From positions 1 to 17,775 of the forward strand of contig JBOHUE010000145.1 of assembly GCA_050734185.1 (NCBI GenBank): a DNA stretch of 17,775 nucleotides, written 5' to 3'. The translations under genes were made by a program, and so were the position numbers. Source of the DNA: JAFALX01 sp050734185. GTDB lineage: Bacteria; Chloroflexota; Dormibacteria; Aeolococcales; Aeolococcaceae. Each line of letters opens with the position of its first letter. Position 1 is the first letter of the stretch. Of the stretch, positions 1 to 7,975 are shown in pieces. Below the pieces are notes generated by a model that ran no database searches, was not told the DNA's origin, and saw nothing but the letters and a program-made list of their open reading frames with translations.

Positions 1-1
1 C

Positions 2-2140
2 CGCACCACATCGATCGGCCCGTATGTGATCGATGGCGATGCCGTGCGTCATCCGGACGGATCGTTCGCCGCGGTGGTGCGCACCGGCGAGCTCGACATC
101 GAGTCGCTCGACCCCGAGCGTCGCGCCGCGGTGCTGTCGCAGTTTGCCAGGCTCTGCCACACACTCGACAGCCCGCTGCAGATCGTCGTGCAGGTGCGCG
201 CTGCCAACGGCGGCGGTGAGCCGGCCACTGCCCAGGTGGGCGCGAACATCGCGCTCGCCACGAGCACTCGCGCCCTGGACGAATCGATGTCGCGATACTG
301 GGCTCACCGGCTCGCTGAGACGCCTGCCTACACCCGCGAGGTGCTGCTCGTGCCGCGCGCACCGGCGCGCGCGGAGCTTGCGGCCCTCACCACGCGCATC
401 AGCGAGAGCGTGCAGGCGATGGGCATCGCCGCCGTACGACTCGAGAACGATGCGCTCGACAACGCCGTCCAGGCCGGCCTCGACAGGGGCCGCGGACTGA
501 CCTGGTGCGCGCATCCTCATCACCTGAGCATCGGCGGGCTGTGGGTTCGCAGCTTCGCGATGCGGCGGCTGCCGGGTCACAGCGTCGGCGCCGGCTGGCT
601 GGCGCCGATGTTGCGCGTGAGCGTCGAGTGCGACATCGCGATCCACCTCGCGCCCGCATCGCTCGGCGACGCCCTGCACACGCTCGGGCGCCGCCTCCGT
701 GACTTCTCGGCACACCGCCTGCTGGAGCGCGAGCGCGGCGTCATCGGCGACGTCCATGTGGACATCGCACTCGACTCTGCGTTCGAGCTGCGCCACCGTC
801 TGGCCAGCAACATCGGACGCCCCGTGCACCTTTCCATCACGGCATCGGTGCGCGCCGCCCGGCTCGACGAGCTGCGCAGAAGCAGCGATGCGATTCGGGT
901 GGCGATGTCGAGCGCGCTCATCTCGGCGGAGCCCGCGCACTTCCGCCACCTCGCGGCGTTCGTGACGACGCTGCCGCTCGGCGTCGATCAGCTGCGCGCC
1001 GTGAAGCTCGTGGAGTCGGCCGCCGCCGCCGTCTGCGTCCCATGGGTGGACGCGGGCTGCGCCGACCCCGGCGGTTACCGGTTGGGCGCAGCCCTCCGTG
1101 CGAAGACGCCGATCCGTGTCGCGCCGTTCGATGCTCGGCGGCACATGAACGCGAACATCGCGGTCCTCGCCGCGTCCGGGCACGGCAAGAGCTTCGCCCT
1201 CGGGGCGCTCATGCTCGAGGCTGCGGCGCAGGGCGTGGACTGCGTGGTCATCGACCCCGAGGGTGAGTACGCGCGTGTCGTCGAGGCCCTCGGCGGCGCC
1301 TACGTGTCGCTCGCACCAGGCGGCGAGGCGGCCGTCAACGTCTTCGACGCCAGCGGTGGCGATGAGGACGCCGTCGCGGCTCTGGTGGGTCTCGTCAACG
1401 TGCTGCGCTCTGGGCAGCTCAGCGACCTGGAGCGCGCACTGGTCGACCGAGCCGCGCGCGAGGCGTTGGAGGGCGCTCGCCGCGCCGGGCGCGTCGCGTT
1501 GCTGCACGACTGCATCCCGGCGCTCGAACGCGATGCCCCAGCGGTGGCCGCCGTCATTGCGCGCCACTGCAGCGGGGCGCTCGGCATGCTGTTCGATCGC
1601 GAGACGTCGGTGCGCATCGAGCGCGGCGTCGCCGGGATCTCGCTGCATGACACGCCGGCTGAGCACGTCGCCGCGGTGACGTTCATCGTCGCCGGCTGGC
1701 TGTGGGGGCTGGTGCGCAACGACCCGCGGCCGCGACACATCCTCTTCGACGAGGTCGGCGCGCTGTGCGTGCATCCGCCGCTGCGCGAGCTGCTCGTTCA
1801 GCTGGCCCGGCGCTGCCGCAAGTACTCGGCGTCGCTGGTCGTGGCGACCCAGAACGCGCAGGACCTGCTGGCGACTGACGAGGGAGCCGTCGTGGTCACC
1901 AACTGCGGCATCGCTCTGCTGGGTGGGCACCGAGCCGCTGAGGCTGCCCGGATGGAGCAGGCATTCGGCCTCACCAGCACCCAGCGGCGGCTCATCGAGA
2001 CCGCAGCGCGGGGCGAGTTCCTCCTGCTCGCCGGCGATCGCCGCGTGGCAATGCGGGTTGAGGTGCCCCCGTCTCACGAGGCGATTCTTCGCGCCCCGAC
2101 CCCCTTGACGTCCGGCGAGGCCAGGCTCAAGATATGGTAG
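2..2140 (+). CDS. VirB4/TraC-type type IV secretion (conjugation) ATPase, 5' partial
   Basis: This is a hexameric-type ATPase that in conjugation and type IV secretion systems powers pilus assembly and substrate transfer at the inner face of the membrane. The first roughly 370 residues resemble the VirB4/CagE N-terminal domain. They are followed by a Walker A motif (SGHGKS, about residues 384-389 counting from the GTG at 26), the VIDPEGEY strand just after it, a Walker B strand ILFDEV (Asp575, Glu576) and the VVATQN sensor strand. The frame is open to the left edge and the GTG at 26 has no ribosome binding site, so the true start is probably a few codons outside the window. No other secretion gene follows; the next gene is a ribonucleotide reductase. 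It could belong to a chromosomal conjugative element or a reduced secretion locus to the left. The family call is firm; the system it serves is unknown. Confidence 0.85.
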   Translation, partial: RTTSIGPYVIDGDAVRHPDGSFAAVVRTGELDIESLDPERRAAVLSQFARLCHTLDSPLQIVVQVRAANGGGEPATAQVGANIALATSTRALDESMSRYWAHRLAETPAYTREVLLVPRAPARAELAALTTRISESVQAMGIAAVRLENDALDNAVQAGLDRGRGLTWCAHPHHLSIGGLWVRSFAMRRLPGHSVGAGWLAPMLRVSVECDIAIHLAPASLGDALHTLGRRLRDFSAHRLLERERGVIGDVHVDIALDSAFELRHRLASNIGRPVHLSITASVRAARLDELRRSSDAIRVAMSSALISAEPAHFRHLAAFVTTLPLGVDQLRAVKLVESAAAAVCVPWVDAGCADPGGYRLGAALRAKTPIRVAPFDARRHMNANIAVLAASGHGKSFALGALMLEAAAQGVDCVVIDPEGEYARVVEALGGAYVSLAPGGEAAVNVFDASGGDEDAVAALVGLVNVLRSGQLSDLERALVDRAAREALEGARRAGRVALLHDCIPALERDAPAVAAVIARHCSGALGMLFDRETSVRIERGVAGISLHDTPAEHVAAVTFIVAGWLWGLVRNDPRPRHILFDEVGALCVHPPLRELLVQLARRCRKYSASLVVATQNAQDLLATDEGAVVVTNCGIALLGGHRAAEAARMEQAFGLTSTQRRLIETAARGEFLLLAGDRRVAMRVEVPPSHEAILRAPTPLTSGEARLKIW
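2105..2110 (+). promoter_or_regulatory. Possible -35 element of the nrdJ promoter
   Basis: TTGACG matches the bacterial -35 consensus in five of six bases. It lies inside the 3' end of the upstream ATPase gene. The best -10 candidates (AAGATA at 2129, or TATGGT at 2133) fall within the first NrdR-like box, at spacings of 18 and 22 bp, so the pairing is uncertain. Confidence 0.35.
2128..2137 (+). promoter_or_regulatory. NrdR-like box 1 (CAAGATATGG)
   Basis: The 10-base core CAAGATATGG overlaps the stop codon region of the ATPase gene. NrdR, the ATP/dATP-sensing repressor of ribonucleotide reductase genes, binds tandem boxes of the form CWAYATWTWG. This core matches 8 of 10 positions, the two mismatches being symmetric. 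An identical copy lies 32 bp downstream, about three helical turns, which is the usual NrdR arrangement. Confidence 0.65.
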
Positions 2141-2159
2141 CTCCCAGACGGCGGGACCC

Positions 2160-2169
2160 CAAGATATGG
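2160..2169 (+). promoter_or_regulatory. NrdR-like box 2 (CAAGATATGG)
   Basis: This is the second identical CAAGATATGG core, embedded in the near-palindrome CCCCAAGATATGGGAA. It lies 32 bp from box 1 and 113 bp before the nrdJ start codon. Two identical cores on the same face of the helix directly upstream of a ribonucleotide reductase gene make NrdR control likely. No nrdR gene is present in the window. Confidence 0.65.
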
Positions 2170-2281
2170 GAAAATGAACATCCCAGGACCGAGGCAGGGT
2201 TCCCGGACCGCAGGGCGCGCAACGTCTTCTCCACGTCCCCGCACCAGATAGCGCCCATCAAGCACGAAAGAGGTTAAGACC

Positions 2282-5200
2282 GTGGATTCCCTCGTCCCTC
2301 CCACCCCGTCGAACACGCCGGAGACCTCGCCGGCGAAGACCGCAACCGGGCTCCACTTCGAGCGTCGCTTCACCCGTGAAGGCGTGCACCCCTACGACGA
2401 GGTCACCTGGGAGCGCCGGACGGCGGCCATCGCCAACGAGAAGGGCGAGACGGTGTTCGAGCAGCAGGACTGCGAAGTCCCGGCGTACTGGTCGCAGATG
2501 GCGACCAACGTGGTCGTGAGCAAGTACTTCCGCGGCCCGCAAAACACGCCGCGCCGTGAGACGAGCGTCAAGCAGATGATCTCGCGCGTCGTCGACACCA
2601 TCGCGCAGTGGGGCCGCGACGGCGGCTACTTCGCCGGCGAGGCCGACGCGCAGATCTTCCAGGACGAGCTCTGCCACCTGATCCTCCACCAGAAGATGGC
2701 GTTCAACAGCCCGGTCTGGTTCAACATCGGTGTGCCGGGATCGAAGCAGCAGGCTTCCGCGTGCCAACCGTACGACGCTCGTGTCGCGACACCTGACGGG
2801 ATGATCGAGATCGGAGCGCTCGTAGAACGCAACGCATGCGGGCAAACAGTCTTCGACCGAGATGGGCTGACCCGCGTCGTCGCTACCAAGATGAACGGTC
2901 GCAAGGAGGTCTTCCGCGTCACGCTCTCGTCGGGCGTGACAGTCGATGCGACGGCCGATCACATAGTGCTGACCTCCGCTGACGGATATGGGTCACGCCA
3001 GTCCTGGAAGCGCCTCGATCAATTGGAACTCGGCGAACGACTCATCGTCGACGGAAGCCGAACCGTTCTTCGGCCTGTGAGCGAGAGGCGCCTCGAGCTG
3101 GCCGGGTTGGGCGCTCCGCGCGCGTACTCCGGGCACGGACGCCGCTGGTCCCAGGCGGGCGATGTCGAAACATGGTATGCGCGGGCGGAAGGCGAGCCGG
3201 AAGCGCTCGCTGTAGCTGAGGCAACGCTTGCGGGATGGCTTCAGGGTGATGGATATGTCGGAGTGCCACCCGGAGAGACCTGCCGCTCGTTCGTGGTCGA
3301 GCTACAGCCGGCGGATGAGGAGGAGTTGCGTGAAGTCGAAAGGCTCCTCGATGCGGTATTCCCGGGTGTCCATCGCCGGGTGACGCGGTCTTCACCTGAC
3401 CCGGCCAAAGGATGCTTTCGTGTTCGTCTAGCAGGGGACGTTCTTTGGCCGTTCCTTGACAAGTGGCAGCTCCTCCAGCGCGGCACACGGATGAGCGTCC
3501 CGGACCAGCTCTGGCAAGCGTCGAGCGACGAGATCGCCGGATACCTAGGAGGTCTGTTTCAAGCGGACGGGTACGTCAGCGTCAAGAAGGGCACCGTATT
3601 GAATCCATGGCCGGCGGCGCACATCGGACTTGGACTCATTGCGCCACGTCTCTGCGCCGATGTGCAGCAATTGCTCCTTGGCCTCGGAATCTGCTCGGCT
3701 CTCCGACACTATCCTGCGCGCCCCGGTCGCCAGCCGATGCATGTCCTAGACATAGGGGATCGTGCGAATCGTCTGCGCTTCGCCGAACTCGTCGGGTTCC
3801 CCTGCAGGCGCAAATCAGGTCTGCTCAAGGCCTCGCTCGATATCGGATCGAGACAGGCCCCGAAGCATTCCGTGCGGTTCCCGCGCGTGACTGCGATCGA
3901 ATCCCGCGGCGTGATGGAAGTCTTCGACATCCAGACGGAGAGTGGTAACTATCTGAGCAACCACGTTGTGGTCCATAACTGCTTCATCCAGAGCGTCGAG
4001 GACACGATGGACTCGATCCTCACGCTGGCGAAGAACGAGGGGATGCTGTTCAAGTACGGAAGCGGGACTGGGTCGAACCTCTCACCGATCCGCTCCGCGC
4101 AGGAGTCGCTCGCCGGCGGGGGCACCGCCAGCGGACCCGTGTCCTTCATGAAAGGCTTCGACGCCTTCGCGGGAGTGATCAAGAGCGGTGGCACCACGCG
4201 GCGTGCCGCGAAGATGGTGATCCTCAACGCGGATCACCCGGACGTCGAGGACTTCATCACCTGCAAGGTGAACGAGGAGCGCAAGGCGTGGGCGCTCATC
4301 GAGGCGGGCTATGACGGCTCGTTCACCGGTGAGGCGTACGCCTCCATCTTCTTCCAGAACAGCAACAACTCCGTCCGCGTGACCGACGAGTTCATGCGTG
4401 CGGTGGAAGAGGACAAGGACTGGAACCTCTACGCGGTCACCGACAAGTCGCGCGTGCTGAAGACGGTGAAGGCGCGCGAGTTGATGCATCTGATGGCGGA
4501 GTCGGCGTGGCAGTGCGGCGACCCGGGCATCCAGTACGACACAACGATCAACGACTGGCACACGTCCTCGAACACCGCGCGCATCAATGCGAGCAATCCT
4601 TGTTTCCCCGGGGATGCACGGGTGCACACGACCGCCGGCCTCGTGCAGTTTGCGGAGATGTACCGCCGCGCCCAGGCCGGTGAGCGCTTCCGGGTGTACA
4701 CGCACCGGGCGACTGCTGACGAGCCTGGTGAGGGCGTGCTGACCAGCGTGCCGGTGATGCTGATGCAGACGGGCGCGAAGACACTGGTACGCCTGCAGTT
4801 CTCGAACGGCCAGGAGCTCCGCTGCACGCCGAACCACCGCCTGTGGACGCTGAACCGTGGCTACGTGCACGCCGCCGATCTCGAACCCGCCGATCGCGTG
4901 ATGCTCAACGACTCGGCCACTCCGGCGTCGGAAGCGGCGTGGGAGCTTCCGGTCAAGATCGCCGCACCTGCGCTGTCCTGGAATCGCGGACAGACCGCCG
5001 TCCGGCAGCAGATGCCTGAGCATTGGACGGCGGCACTGGGCGAGCTGACCGGACACCTCATCGGCGATGGCTGCATGACCGCCGACAGCACGGTGTGGGA
5101 GTACGGTGGCGACGACGTCTCGGACGGACTCACATCCCGCCACGCACGGAAGCTCCGCGACCTCTTCGGCGGCGTGTCCGTTTCGCACATGGACAACGGC

Positions 5201-7459
5201 ACCGTGCAACTAAGGCTCGGCGCCGGTGCCGTACGCGACCTCTTCAGCGGGCTCGGCGTGACCACAGCCCGCGCACACGAGAAGAAGGTCCCCGAGGCCA
5301 TCCTCACGGCGCCACCAGAGATTCAGGCCGCATTCCTCCGCGGGCTGTTCGGGGCTGATGGCTGCATCTCGCTGGTCGAAGCCGGCAAGGCCAGCCGATA
5401 CGTGGGCCTGGGAAGCCGCAGCAAGACACTCCTCCGGGACGTGCAGAAGCTGTTGAGCTCGTTCGGAATCCGCAGCCGGATCTACTCCGTCAAGCCAGCA
5501 AGCAACGGGTTCACGTATACGCGAGTCGACGGAGAGACGGTGGGCTTCGATCTCCGCATCACGGGATCGGACCTTGAGATCTTCAGTCGCGACATCCGCT
5601 TCTCGACACCGCGCAAGCAGGAGGCGCTGGAGGCGCTGCTCGGCTCCACCGAGCGCTACGCCACCAAGCGCGGCGTTCGCCTCGTCTCGCGTGAGGCGCA
5701 GCCCGCGGAGCTCGTCTACAACCTGACCGAGCCGCTGCACCACTCGTACATCGTGGACGGTGTCGTTGTTGCCAACTGCAGCGAATACATGTACTTGGAC
5801 GATTCCGCCTGCAACCTGGCAAGCATCAACCTGATGCGCTTTCTCAACGAGGACGGGTCGATCGACATCGATGCGTATCGCGACGCCATCCACCTGACCA
5901 TCACGGCGCAGGAGATCATGGTCAGCAACGCGTCGTACCCCACCGAGAAGATCGGGCGCAACAGTGAGGACTTCCGGCCGCTCGGTCTCGGCTACGCCAA
6001 CCTCGGCGCGCTGCTCATGGCACGGGGCGTGCCGTACGACTCGCCGCGGGGACGCGATCTCGCAGCCTGCCTGACGGCCGTGCTGACCGGCGAGGCGTAT
6101 GCGCAGTCGGCGCGGATCGCGCGCGAGATCGGTACGTTCAACGGCTATCAGGCCAACCGCCAGCCGATGCTCCGCGTCATCGGCAAGCACCGCGAGGCTG
6201 CGTACAACATCCCGACGGTGAACGTCGAGTCCAACCTCATCACCGCGTCTCGGCATGCGTGGGACGAGGCGCACGAGCTCGGCGCGCGGCACGGGTACCG
6301 CAACGGTCAGGCAACGGTGCTCGCACCCACCGGGACCATCTCATTCCTGCTGGACTGCGACACGACCGGCGTCGAGCCGGACATCGCGCTGGTCAAGTAC
6401 AAGAAGCTCGTCGGCGGCGGGATGTTGAAGATCGTCAACCAGACCGTGCCGGCAGCGCTGCGCCGCCTCGGGTACGGCGACACGGCGGTGGCAGACATCA
6501 TCGCGTTCGTCGACTCCAATGACACGATCGAGGGCGCACCTCCGCTGCATGACGAGGACGTCGCGGTGTTCGACTGCGCGTTCACGCCGCGGAACGGCAA
6601 GCGCTCCATTGCGTGGCAGGGACACGTGCGCATGATGGCGGCGGTCCAGCCGTTCATCTCGGGCGCGATCAGCAAGACCGTCAATATGCCCGGCGACGCC
6701 TCCGTCGAGGATGTCGAGCGCGCGTACATCGATGGCTGGAAGCAGGGCCTCAAGGCCCTCGCCATCTACCGCGACGGCAGCAAGCGCAGCCAGCCGCTGG
6801 CGACGAGCATCGACAAGACGACGGGACAGCGCGTGCAGGTGGTCGAGCGTCCGCTGCGGCGCCGGCTGCCGTCCGAGCGCCAGGCGCTGACGCACCGCTT
6901 CGAGGTCAGCGGCCACGAGGGGTACATCACAGTCGGCCTGTACGAGGATGGGACGCCGGGCGAGATCTTCCTGAAGATGGCGAAAGAAGGCTCGACCGTC
7001 AGCGGGTTGATGGACTCGTTTGCCACGGCGATCTCGCTCGCGCTGCAGTATGGCGTACCGCTGCAGGCGCTCATCGACAAGTTCTCGCACACGCGGTTCG
7101 AGCCACAGGGCTTCACGAAGAACCCGGAGATCCCGATCGCCAAGAGCGTGCTGGACTACATCTTCCGCTGGCTCGCGTCGCGCTTCCTCCCCCAGGAGGA
7201 GCGCGACAGGCTCGGGATCATCCGCAGAGACGTTGAGGACAACGACGACGGCCTGACGGCCGGTGCGACCCTGAACCTGACAGCCGGACCTGTTGCGCGC
7301 GCGCAAGCACCGAGCGCGCAGGCGTCGGTCATGGACCTGCCCGGCGCGTTCGTCAACCAGGCCGACGCTCCGTCGTGCAGCGAATGCGGCAGCCTGATGG
7401 TGCGCAACGGCGCGTGCTACAAGTGCCACAACTGCGGCTCAACGAGCGGTTGCAGCTGA
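2282..7459 (+). CDS. nrdJ: Adenosylcobalamin-dependent (class II) ribonucleotide reductase with two inteins
   Basis: NrdJ reduces ribonucleotides to deoxyribonucleotides through a B12-generated thiyl radical, without needing oxygen. The 1725-residue precursor holds inteins at residues 161-566 and 774-1165; removing them leaves 927 residues, normal for the long NrdJ form. Extein landmarks are SACFIQSVEDT (redox Cys, precursor 567), the YGSGTGSNLS loop, and NPCSEY (radical Cys 1166, with the conserved Asn and Glu flanking it) followed 11 residues later by the partner redox Cys 1177. The C-terminus is a zinc-ribbon-like tail (CSECG at 1699-1703, CYKCHNCG at 1712-1719) ending in a Gly-Cys shuttle motif at 1723-1724. 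The GTG start is chosen because AAAGAGG ends 8 bases before it and the N-terminus is complete. NrdR-like boxes lie upstream and a terminator follows. Intein blocks look intact, so a working enzyme is expected after double splicing. Confidence 0.97.
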   Translation: MDSLVPPTPSNTPETSPAKTATGLHFERRFTREGVHPYDEVTWERRTAAIANEKGETVFEQQDCEVPAYWSQMATNVVVSKYFRGPQNTPRRETSVKQMISRVVDTIAQWGRDGGYFAGEADAQIFQDELCHLILHQKMAFNSPVWFNIGVPGSKQQASACQPYDARVATPDGMIEIGALVERNACGQTVFDRDGLTRVVATKMNGRKEVFRVTLSSGVTVDATADHIVLTSADGYGSRQSWKRLDQLELGERLIVDGSRTVLRPVSERRLELAGLGAPRAYSGHGRRWSQAGDVETWYARAEGEPEALAVAEATLAGWLQGDGYVGVPPGETCRSFVVELQPADEEELREVERLLDAVFPGVHRRVTRSSPDPAKGCFRVRLAGDVLWPFLDKWQLLQRGTRMSVPDQLWQASSDEIAGYLGGLFQADGYVSVKKGTVLNPWPAAHIGLGLIAPRLCADVQQLLLGLGICSALRHYPARPGRQPMHVLDIGDRANRLRFAELVGFPCRRKSGLLKASLDIGSRQAPKHSVRFPRVTAIESRGVMEVFDIQTESGNYLSNHVVVHNCFIQSVEDTMDSILTLAKNEGMLFKYGSGTGSNLSPIRSAQESLAGGGTASGPVSFMKGFDAFAGVIKSGGTTRRAAKMVILNADHPDVEDFITCKVNEERKAWALIEAGYDGSFTGEAYASIFFQNSNNSVRVTDEFMRAVEEDKDWNLYAVTDKSRVLKTVKARELMHLMAESAWQCGDPGIQYDTTINDWHTSSNTARINASNPCFPGDARVHTTAGLVQFAEMYRRAQAGERFRVYTHRATADEPGEGVLTSVPVMLMQTGAKTLVRLQFSNGQELRCTPNHRLWTLNRGYVHAADLEPADRVMLNDSATPASEAAWELPVKIAAPALSWNRGQTAVRQQMPEHWTAALGELTGHLIGDGCMTADSTVWEYGGDDVSDGLTSRHARKLRDLFGGVSVSHMDNGTVQLRLGAGAVRDLFSGLGVTTARAHEKKVPEAILTAPPEIQAAFLRGLFGADGCISLVEAGKASRYVGLGSRSKTLLRDVQKLLSSFGIRSRIYSVKPASNGFTYTRVDGETVGFDLRITGSDLEIFSRDIRFSTPRKQEALEALLGSTERYATKRGVRLVSREAQPAELVYNLTEPLHHSYIVDGVVVANCSEYMYLDDSACNLASINLMRFLNEDGSIDIDAYRDAIHLTITAQEIMVSNASYPTEKIGRNSEDFRPLGLGYANLGALLMARGVPYDSPRGRDLAACLTAVLTGEAYAQSARIAREIGTFNGYQANRQPMLRVIGKHREAAYNIPTVNVESNLITASRHAWDEAHELGARHGYRNGQATVLAPTGTISFLLDCDTTGVEPDIALVKYKKLVGGGMLKIVNQTVPAALRRLGYGDTAVADIIAFVDSNDTIEGAPPLHDEDVAVFDCAFTPRNGKRSIAWQGHVRMMAAVQPFISGAISKTVNMPGDASVEDVERAYIDGWKQGLKALAIYRDGSKRSQPLATSIDKTTGQRVQVVERPLRRRLPSERQALTHRFEVSGHEGYITVGLYEDGTPGEIFLKMAKEGSTVSGLMDSFATAISLALQYGVPLQALIDKFSHTRFEPQGFTKNPEIPIAKSVLDYIFRWLASRFLPQEERDRLGIIRRDVEDNDDGLTAGATLNLTAGPVARAQAPSAQASVMDLPGAFVNQADAPSCSECGSLMVRNGACYKCHNCGSTSGCS
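2762..3979 (+). other. Intein 1 in NrdJ (406 aa, LAGLIDADG endonuclease)
   Basis: This in-frame insertion of residues 161-566 begins with Cys161 and ends VVVHN, with Cys567 as the +1 extein nucleophile: a standard class 1 intein. Removing it rejoins QASA to CFIQSVEDT, the uninterrupted family sequence. Block B carries a Thr-x-x-His (224-227). Two LAGLIDADG-type motifs, LAGWLQGDGYV (Asp323) and IAGYLGGLFQADGYV (Asp429), keep both metal-binding acids, so the homing endonuclease may be active. Three 60-base lines I counted here are 53 to 60 percent GC, against 75 to 77 percent in two downstream extein lines, and codons such as CAA, TAT and CTA are common. This suggests relatively recent arrival. 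The next extein Cys is the family's redox-pair cysteine. Confidence 0.95.
4601..5776 (+). other. Intein 2 in NrdJ (392 aa, LAGLIDADG endonuclease)
   Basis: This in-frame insertion of residues 774-1165 begins with Cys774 (CFPGDARV) and ends VVVAN before Cys1166. Removing it restores RINASNP joined to CSEYMYLDD, the radical-cysteine loop. Block B has TPNH (849-852). LAGLIDADG motifs are LTGHLIGDGCM (Asp929) and FLRGLFGADGCIS (Asp1026), both with intact acids. The penultimate residue is Ala1164 rather than the usual His, so Asn cyclisation must be helped by another residue, as in other inteins lacking this His; splicing may be slower. Its base composition is nearer the host's (68 and 57 percent GC in two 60-base lines), suggesting longer residence than intein 1. 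The two inteins share little obvious sequence, so a local duplication is unlikely. Confidence 0.95.
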
Positions 7460-7462
7460 AGT

Positions 7463-7497
7463 AACGAGCCGCCGGCGCTGTCGGCGGCTCGTTTCCC
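7463..7497. terminator. Bidirectional hairpin terminator between nrdJ and the VOC gene
   Basis: A perfect 12-bp stem (AACGAGCCGCCG at 7463-7474 pairing with CGGCGGCTCGTT at 7482-7493) closes a 7-base loop and runs into TTTCCCTGTT on the plus strand. It starts just after the nrdJ stop codon and ends just before the stop of the convergent VOC gene, so it probably ends transcription from both sides. The T-tract is short, as is common in high-GC genomes. Confidence 0.85.
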
Positions 7498-7499
7498 TG

Positions 7500-7940
7500 T
7501 TAGCTCAGCTGTTCGGCAAGCCCGAGGATGATGCCGCTCGGTCCGCGGAGATAGCAGAGCAGGTAGCTGTCCTCGTAGCGCACCACCTCGCCGACGAGCT
7601 CGGCGCCGTACGGGCGAAGGCGGGCGATGGTGTCGCCGATGTCGTCGACGGTGAACATGACGCGGTGCATGCCCAGCGTGTTCGCCGGGGCCGTCGCCGG
7701 CTGGGGGGTGATCGCCGCCGGGTTGTGGTACTTCGACAGCTCGAGCCGGCCCGGGCCGTCGGGAATGCGCATCATCGCGATCTCGCTTCGTATGTCGTCG
7801 AGCCCGACGACGTGTCCCGCCCAGGTTCCTTCGATGGGCATCCTGCCCTCCAGCTCCATGCCGAGCTCGGTGAAGAACGCGACGGCGGCGTCGAGGTCGT
7901 CGACGACGATGCCGACGTTGTCCATGCGCTGAATCGTCAC
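7500..7940 (-). CDS. VOC (glyoxalase/dioxygenase) superfamily protein
   Basis: This 146-residue protein has the two beta-alpha-beta-beta-beta repeats of the vicinal oxygen chelate fold: repeat one starts at MDNVGIVVDDLDAAVAFF and repeat two at MHRVMFTVDDIGDTIARL. These proteins usually hold a metal and act on small molecules (glyoxalase I, extradiol dioxygenases, methylmalonyl-CoA epimerase, bleomycin-binding proteins). Likely metal ligands are Glu67, His92 and Glu143; the usual first-strand His is Asn8, so the metal set may be incomplete. The substrate cannot be read from sequence. It is the last gene of the minus-strand run, 24 bases after the small membrane protein gene. The GTG start is favoured by a TATCCT hexamer 7 bases before it; an in-frame ATG five codons later is the alternative. 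Confidence 0.85.
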   Translation of the reverse strand: MTIQRMDNVGIVVDDLDAAVAFFTELGMELEGRMPIEGTWAGHVVGLDDIRSEIAMMRIPDGPGRLELSKYHNPAAITPQPATAPANTLGMHRVMFTVDDIGDTIARLRPYGAELVGEVVRYEDSYLLCYLRGPSGIILGLAEQLS

Positions 7941-7947
7941 GCGCCCG

Positions 7948-7953
7948 AGGATA
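7948..7953 (-). promoter_or_regulatory. Candidate leaderless -10 (TATCCT) of the VOC gene
   Basis: TATCCT on the minus strand ends 7 bases before the GTG start. There is no convincing Shine-Dalgarno sequence and no clear -35. The same hexamer at the same distance precedes the gene at 16803. Confidence 0.45.
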
Positions 7954-7954
7954 T

Positions 7955-7975
7955 GCCGCCGGCGCTACCGGCGGC
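7955..7975 (-). other. Intercistronic hairpin around the stop codon of the small membrane gene
   Basis: A perfect 8-bp stem (GCCGCCGG at 7955-7962 with CCGGCGGC at 7968-7975) has a 5-base loop that contains the TAG stop codon (7965-7967). No T-tract follows on the minus strand, so it is not a plain terminator; it could stabilise the upstream mRNA or attenuate read-through into the VOC gene. Confidence 0.4.

Noticed and set aside
2141..2281. A cobalamin riboswitch in the nrdJ leader.
   Set aside because: I looked for the conserved GCCACTG-type B12 box and the surrounding stems and did not find them; the tandem NrdR-like boxes explain control better.
2608..3948. Plus-strand frames of 62 and 161 residues inside nrdJ as separate endonuclease genes.
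   Set aside because: The LAGLIDADG motifs are in the NrdJ frame itself; the alternative frames are shadows.
2258..7429. Long minus-strand open frames opposite nrdJ (234, 375, 360 and 362 residues).
   Set aside because: They mirror GC-rich NrdJ and intein codons, are rich in Arg, Val and Ala without domain motifs, and the plus-strand protein is unmistakable.
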